Part shown: positions 57,572-64,000 of the stretch, one piece after another
Position numbering within the stretch: position 1 is the stretch's first letter
Layout of the letters: each line of letters begins with the position of its first letter
Origin: Lota lota
Taxonomy: Eukaryota; Chordata; Actinopteri; Gadiformes; Lotidae
Reading direction: 5' to 3'
Length of the DNA stretch: 64,000 nucleotides
Assembly (NCBI GenBank): GCA_026745465.1
Contig: JACYXH010000572.1
Span: forward strand, 3,100,994 to 3,164,993
Made by a program: the position numbers and the translations under genes
The notes under the pieces: model-generated
Databases searched by the model: none
What the model saw: the letters and a program-made list of their open reading frames with translations, nothing else
Told to the model about the DNA's origin: nothing

Positions 57572-58048
57572 CTCCAACGTAACTCGATGAGATACATTGG
57601 AGGCAATCAATTGATTGCCTTGACCTACTTTATATATTCAGCAACTTGTACAATTGTCTCAGTGCTCGGCCCTACACCGTCTCATTCCCTCATTCATTGT
57701 TACTGTAAACATGGTGCATTATGCAGGTTTGAACACCACCGTGATTCAGTGTTTGTAACTTATACCCATAACGTTAGGTATGTTTCATGTTCACGTCTGT
57801 TTGCATGTTTGTGTTTGTTTGTGACATTGTGTCTGTGTGTGAATGGGCGGGGTTTTCCTCTAGATGAGGGCTCTTCCCATGGTATACATTGCCATTTTCT
57901 GCAGCGATGTTGGAGAACATAAAGAAATCTGAAACGTTTCTGCAAAAAACACCTTTACCATGGAAACATTTTTGGCTAAAACGTTTCAAATCCCATTTTG
58001 TTCCAGTGCCGTCTGTTCCAGAACATCTTCACTTCTTTGTGTCCATAC

Positions 58049-58184
<136 letters not shown>

Positions 58185-58469
58185 GACATATTTTATCACA
58201 TCACACAGATTACAAGAATGTGCAGTAGCAACCACTGGGAAGCTAATGATTATGGCTTGGTGTGGAAGATCAATTTAATCTCCTGGTGTTGAGAAGCCAT
58301 ATCCTTTCCATCCTCATACAGTAATTTGTTCTCCTCTTCTCCTCAGCATAGGGGAAAAAGAGGAGAGAAATTTTAATAAACACATAATCACACAGCTTTC
58401 TTTATGTAAATGTCTTTGTCTCCTACGTACACACAACTTCAAACAACTCACAACAAACACATACACTGT

Positions 58470-58500
<31 letters not shown>

Positions 58501-58937
58501 ATGTGTGTGTATTTGGAGGAGGACGATTTTACCCGAACAAGCCATAGCTGAGATCATGATTAGCACTGTTTTCACGGATGCAGTGCAATCTCTCTATTCA
58601 ACCAACTATATGAATCCATGTGAGGTGACACCCCAGCAGCCCGTGGTTCTCCTGGGGTCCCTAGCTATTTATGGAAGCTCACTCTTACTCACGATATCAA
58701 CGCTTAACCTCAAGAGGCTCACAATAAACACATTGGTCAAGTAGTAGTTAAAGTAGTTAGGCAAACAATCTAGTGTGAGGAGTAAGCCCCTCCCTCTGCT
58801 CTGCCTTTTCCTCCCTCTCACAGAATGTTTGCCTCCCACAAAGAGAGATTTCTCCTTGCCTACATATTTAGTTGTGCATAAATAATAGGTGTGTCATTAA
58901 GAACCAGAATGCAGTGCTAATTATCACTGAACTGAAC

Positions 58938-59494
58938 CTAACCTAACGCTAGTGAGCTCAACTACCTTTGACCTGACGCTAGTGAGCTCAACTACCTTTG
59001 ACCTGACGCTAGTGAGCTCAACTACCTTTGACCTGACGCTAGTGAGCTCAACTACCTTTAACCTGACGCTAGTGAGCTCACCTACCTTTAACCTGACGCT
59101 AGTGAGCTCAACTAACTTTGACCTGACGCTAGTGAGCTCACCTACCTTTGACCTGACGCTAGTGAGCTCACCTATCTTTAACCTGATGCTAGTGAGCTCA
59201 CCCACCTTTAACCTGACGCTAGTGAGCTCAACTACCTTTGACCTGACGCTAGTGAGCTCACCTACCTTTGACCTGACGCTAGTGATCTCACCTACCTTTA
59301 ACCTGACGCTAGTGAGCTCACCCACCTTTAACCTGACGCTAGTGAGATCAACTACCTTTAACCTGACGCTAGTGAGCTCAACTAACTTTGACCTGACGCT
59401 AGTGAGCTCACCTATCTTTAACCTGACACTAGTGTGCTCACCTACATTTAACCTGACGCTGATGCGCCAATCTACCTTAAACATGATGCTAGTG
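58938..59494. repeat. 30-bp minisatellite, about 18 copies
   Basis: Unit built around GACGCTAGTGAGCTCAACTA with CCTTTGACCT between. Because 30 is a multiple of three, long open frames cross it on both strands (repeating ten-residue pieces such as SSTTFDLTLV), but there is no gene context. Confidence 0.97.
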
Positions 59495-59627
59495 TGCTAA
59501 CCACGTAGTTAACGTAATGTCCCTCCCCCTCCCTGTCGCCATGGTAATGGACAGAGTGAACGCACCCGCGCTCCATTCCAATCAGGCAGGGGGGAACCAT
59601 CCGACGCGTCAGTGGACCTGCCGGCAG

Positions 59628-59631
<4 letters not shown>

Positions 59632-59708
<77 letters not shown>
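59632..59708. repeat. TG/CG microsatellite
   Basis: About 34 TG units ending in a short CG run. Confidence 0.98.
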
Positions 59709-59709
<1 letters not shown>

Positions 59710-60219
59710 ATGGCTAGTTCTTGTGTAGTGTAAATCTAGTGTGTTGCAGAATCTCCTGTGGGAGTAAGTAAATCAATACATTTTCCCTTATTTGTTTGTT
59801 AATTCCCTGTCTGCCCTTTTGAGTTACAATTATACAGGTTGAGTTGCGTCCCTGTCTGTTTTGAGTTGTACAATAAATCTGTTTATTATTACATTCACCC
59901 ATTCGCCTCCGCTCCTCCTTGGTCGCCTGGTACATAATTATTGTTACTACCTTAGATCTTCCTGGCCTATTATCAGGAACGTAACAGGGTCAATAACTAT
60001 CAAGTCCTTTGTGATTATCATCAGGGTTGTGCACAATGAATCCTGATTTCCCCAGAGAATCCTGATTTTGAAATATGAGCCAACAATGGAATAACAAATG
60101 TGGCATAATGATGATAAATAATTAAAATGTCTGAAGCTGAACTCATAAAGTTGGAGAATGAAAAGAGGAGATGGTGAGAAAATGACAAATGATGTATGAA
60201 TGGCTCTTACTCACTACAG

Positions 60220-60715
60220 AGCAGGCTTTATGCAGGTTTTATTGTCATCCCCATCTCCTTTAAATTGTATCACCCACTTCATTACCCTCCATGTAGATGA
60301 ACCATTTTGAAATGTGAATTCAATTAATTTGTCTAAACTCTACATCTCAAATAATGATTTTTAAACACAAATAATTCCTCTAGATGGAAATCCAAATCAG
60401 TCACCCTGCTTGCCACCATTATTTTTCCTATCTGACCAATTACGCACGATGCATGTTTCTCCCTCCCCCCAGCATCCCCCCATTGGTGTCATAATGGAAT
60501 TTCAATCAATAAAAGCAATGCATGTGATATAGGCTGATAATCACGCTGGGGTATTAAGATGATGTGGCGATAGCAGAGAGATGAGTGTGCTTAGCTGTAA
60601 TAGAGCTAATGAAGTCAGGGATGACAGCTGTAATTATGTTATCTCCGCTTCAATGAAGCGCCCTGGCACACATTGTGAGGCAAGAAGCACACATGCAGAA
60701 TAACTGCTGCTTTCG
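60220..60715. promoter_or_regulatory. Candidate conserved non-coding element
   Basis: A high-complexity, AT-rich block free of simple repeats and transposon features. It contains many TAAT/ATTA homeodomain-type cores, TGACAGCTGT and TCAATCAATAAA-like motifs. In texture it resembles vertebrate developmental enhancers. This is inference from composition only. Confidence 0.3.
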
Positions 60716-60951
60716 TAATAGCCTACTTTGTCTATTTATTTTCAATCCTTTTAATATTTTCTTTCTTTCGTTCATTCTTTCTTTATTTTGTCTTTCTTTC
60801 TTACTTTTTTAAAATCTTTTATTCTTTAAAATCTTTAAATATTTTTCATTTTAATTTGTTGCAATATTTTCCGTCATCACCTACTCCTTTTACAGTGCTG
60901 ATTTTCTTATTCAGATTTCACTGGTGGACAGCTGAACACCCTCAGATTCTG

Positions 60952-60985
<34 letters not shown>

Positions 60986-62274
60986 GAGTGAGTGTGATTG
61001 TGACTCACAGAAATGACAACAATCGGGTATATTTATCATAGTCATCTTGGACACTGTATATGTTGTGGGACATGGCGAATTTAACAGCATATTTACATTT
61101 CTCAGCATGCAGTCCTCTTATTGCATCCATAGGGGTTAACTACATTGACATTCATAACCATAATTATCGCTGTTATTTGTATTGATCATTCATCTCGCTA
61201 CAAGCCAATGTTTACTTGCACTGCGGTACGTGAATATAGGTTGCTTTTGATAACATGTCAGTGTGCAGTTGTGTCACAACAGTTTCATTTTGGATACCAA
61301 CTTTCTCTGAAAGAGTGAAAGGTTACTTTTAGTTATCGAACAGGGAAACAACCCCAAAACCTAACATCTCCAAAACATGGATGTATTAAAGAATGCACCA
61401 TTTGCTACACTATTTTACACTTGGATTAAAAAGTGTGTGAAACTCAATTCTAATTGAAACTTCTAAATACATAAGATATTTTTACAAAAGGCCGAAGCAT
61501 AAGCTCGTCTTCACTGGCTATATGAGGCGCGTCCCAAGAGAGGGTTAAGCTCCTCGGACACTTAAACATATGTAACGCCAGGGTGTGTGTGGATGTGTGG
61601 AGGTCCGACTTGCCAGTGGTGGATGTTGGTGGTGCATCAGAGAGAGGGTTAAGCTTATAGGCCACTTATATATAACGCAGTGTCAGTGAAGATGTGTGAA
61701 GCTTCCTCTGGCCAGCAGTTTATTTTGATGTCCGAGGGAGGTTTAAGCTTCTTGTTTAACGTTAAGGTGTGTCGCACATATACACAACATCGCCCATTTT
61801 AACGCGCATACATAACAACGTTCTAAAAGAGTATCACAGTGGGTCATAGACATGGGGCTAACATGCCCCCCTCCTTCCTTAGGAATATTATATCCCATTA
61901 CCACCAAGTCTGTTCCGCTAGATGCCACTCAATTCTACACACTACATATTTAAACACTGTTTTGGCAGCATAAATAACATCTTACTGTTCCCTTATTACA
62001 AGACACCAGTGTGCAGAATAATAAACTCCACGGATCATGGGATGTTCACAACATGGAATAGGGGAAATTTTTCCAGGTGAGCATTCTGCCCCTGGTGTAC
62101 ATTTCAGTCTCAAAGACACTTACTTCCTTTCCCTCACACGAGAGACATCTGGTCTGGCAAAAAATATATGACGTTCCCACTGTACAACTGGCAGATGCTT
62201 TATGGAATGTAGTAAATGACCATTAATCACAATCCAGAATGGCTTTGTGTCTTTGTATGTCTTCGGGTAGTAGA

Positions 62275-62376
<102 letters not shown>

Positions 62377-63119
62377 CAGGGGAGAGAGATGGCAAGAGAA
62401 GCTGAGAACATATGATGAGGATGCTAAGCCAGTACATACCATTCCAACAATTTCTCATTCTTTAGTCCCAATTCCTTGCTAATAAAACGGCAAAAAAAAT
62501 AGCTAGGCCACTATGTTTCAGTGGTCAGTCAACACAGTGTTGTTTTGAAACATTTACAGACACATTTTTACAGTTCAAATACATGCTTACAGAACCCTGC
62601 CTCCAGCTACATGATTGATCAAAACAAATATAAAGCTATGGAAAGTGAAATACCCTGTTCACCCATATCTGGGTTCACAGGTTTTAGATATTAATCTAAA
62701 GTCTGATTTGTGAAACTACCCAAATGCCAAGATCAATATTTTAACATTCAGTCACTTAGCAGATATTTAAATACAAAGTTACTAACGGTGACTGTTTTTT
62801 AGATACAGGTCATTACGGCGGGGTTAGACATCTTTCTTCAGGTAGACTGTGGGTCACATTGGGTTTTTGAACCAGAACCTTTAGGATGAGAGTCTAACAC
62901 CATAACCTCTGAACTATCTGTCCTCCAAACAGAGATAACATGACTTTTAATTAGATGTATCATCTTAGAAAAATGACTCAGACAGGACCATGGCAATTTG
63001 GTGAGCCTTTCTCCAAACACCCCAAAGAACAACACACATGTACACAAACAACAAAACCTTACCCAGGACCCATGTGTTGTTAAAGGGTTCTTCCAATTAA
63101 GTGCAAAGCCATGATACAC

Positions 63120-63300
63120 TAGTTGTTGTTGAAGGCTGCGAATGGGTCAAGGGAATTTTCAAATGCCTCTCCAAAATGTTTCAATTAATGGGCAAAGGGG
63201 AGTCTTTGCTTTTCCCATTAGTGAGCCTCACTCCTCCAGGGTTAATTCTAAAGCCTGCTGAATAGATGAGAGTTGAATGACACATCATGTTTGTTTCTAC
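63120..63300. promoter_or_regulatory. Second candidate conserved non-coding block
   Basis: Complex sequence with TCAATTAATGGG, CATTAGTGAG and GGGTTAATTC motifs and no repeats. Same reasoning and same limits as the block at 60220-60715. Confidence 0.2.
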
Positions 63301-63941
63301 CTCAAACTACTCTGTGGGTCTTTCAACACAGGCGGCCGTAGCCAGGGTGAGATGAGAGATGTTTACCTTTGTTAACCACCAGAGATGAGCAATATAGTCA
63401 AGTTACCGCCCCGAAGAGGGGGGTTTACATGCCAGCTGAACACCAGGCATCGTCGAGGAAACGAGGACGGCCAAGGTGCGTGTTCAGGAGCTAAAGTAAC
63501 AGCTGCTAGCGCTAGAACATCTAACAGGTAACAGTGATTAAAGAGATTGCAAAAGGGGGGGGGGGGGGGGGTGTTAAAGAGGCTTGTATTAAATAAAACA
63601 ATTTGAGAGGCCGTAAAATATACGCCACGTGGTGGACGCTTGGCACCCTCTGTCGTTAAAACCCTTTCTGAAGATAAGACACGTTTAAGGTGTCGTCCAC
63701 AAGACACACATGTACCGTATTATCCGTGCACAGCCCATGGGATATTTATGCATTTGTTTCAGAAAGGGGTAAAGGCCATTGCATGACATCAGAGCTATTG
63801 GCTTACTTGTGTCTTAGAAAAGTCAAAGTCCCCTAGAAGCCCAGCAGAGCCCCAAACTGCTGACGGGCTAAACCTGTTCCCGAAACATATTAAGAGGATT
63901 CCAGACCCATCGGTGCCAGAAGCAAAGCACATATGGTTGAT

Positions 63942-63944
<3 letters not shown>

Positions 63945-63975
<31 letters not shown>

Positions 63976-64000
63976 CTCTGTGTGTGTGTGTGTGTCTGTG
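63945..64000. repeat. TG microsatellite at window edge
   Basis: TG units interrupted by CTC and C, running off the right edge. Confidence 0.97.

Noticed and set aside
58924..59500. Protein of repeated ten-residue units
   Set aside because: Open on both strands only because the repeat unit is 30 bp; no start context, splice sites or homologues.

Overview
The window is vertebrate nuclear DNA, almost certainly from a teleost fish. Genes are split into many short exons with GT-AG introns, the proteins are closest to vertebrate families, and the introns hold fish-type Tc1, L2-like LINE, hAT and MITE remnants. CA/TG, TA and GA microsatellites are exceptionally dense. I see no operons, prokaryotic signals, rRNA, tRNA or CRISPR arrays.

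Five protein-coding genes were rebuilt exon by exon; every exon junction listed keeps reading frame. From left to right: (1) complement C3 on the minus strand, 36 exons at 24031 down to 69 (1402 codons), whose last exons (C-terminal part of MG8 and the C345C domain) lie beyond base 1; (2) crb3 on the plus strand at 26827-27093, a Crumbs3 polarity protein ending ERLI; (3) dennd1c on the minus strand at 34271-27714, 22 exons, 830 residues, a Rab35-type DENN exchange factor; (4) a class IV beta-tubulin (tubb4a-like) on the minus strand at 38318-35313, 444 residues; (5) a glucagon-receptor-family class B1 GPCR on the minus strand at 57320-46254, 13 exons, 539 residues. CRB3, DENND1C, TUBB4A and C3 are also neighbours on human 19p13.3, so this is conserved vertebrate synteny. 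The genes are not functionally linked; their adjacency is ancestral.

Region by region: 1-24031 is C3, with introns carrying a solo-LTR-like block, two MITEs, a frame-broken Tc1 element, a decayed LINE, a retroelement primer-binding-site-like motif, a decayed hAT transposase and several minisatellites. 24032-26826 is the spacer between the divergent C3 and crb3. 27714-34271 is dennd1c, tail to tail with crb3. 35313-38522 is tubb4 with its promoter. 38523-46253 is intergenic, with a decayed copy of the tubulin 3' end and a 12-copy 32-bp minisatellite. 46254-57320 is the receptor gene, with LINE and MITE insertions. 57321-64000 has no gene but holds an 18-copy 30-bp minisatellite and two complex AT-rich blocks that look like conserved non-coding elements.

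The most notable points are: this C3 keeps the thioester (GCGEQN) but has Asp at the position of the catalytic His; its alpha'-chain N-terminus is altered; an approximately 93-unit UG repeat lies about 18 nt from the 3' splice site of the frame-neutral thioester exon; and similar UG/CA tracts touch splice sites in dennd1c and the receptor gene.
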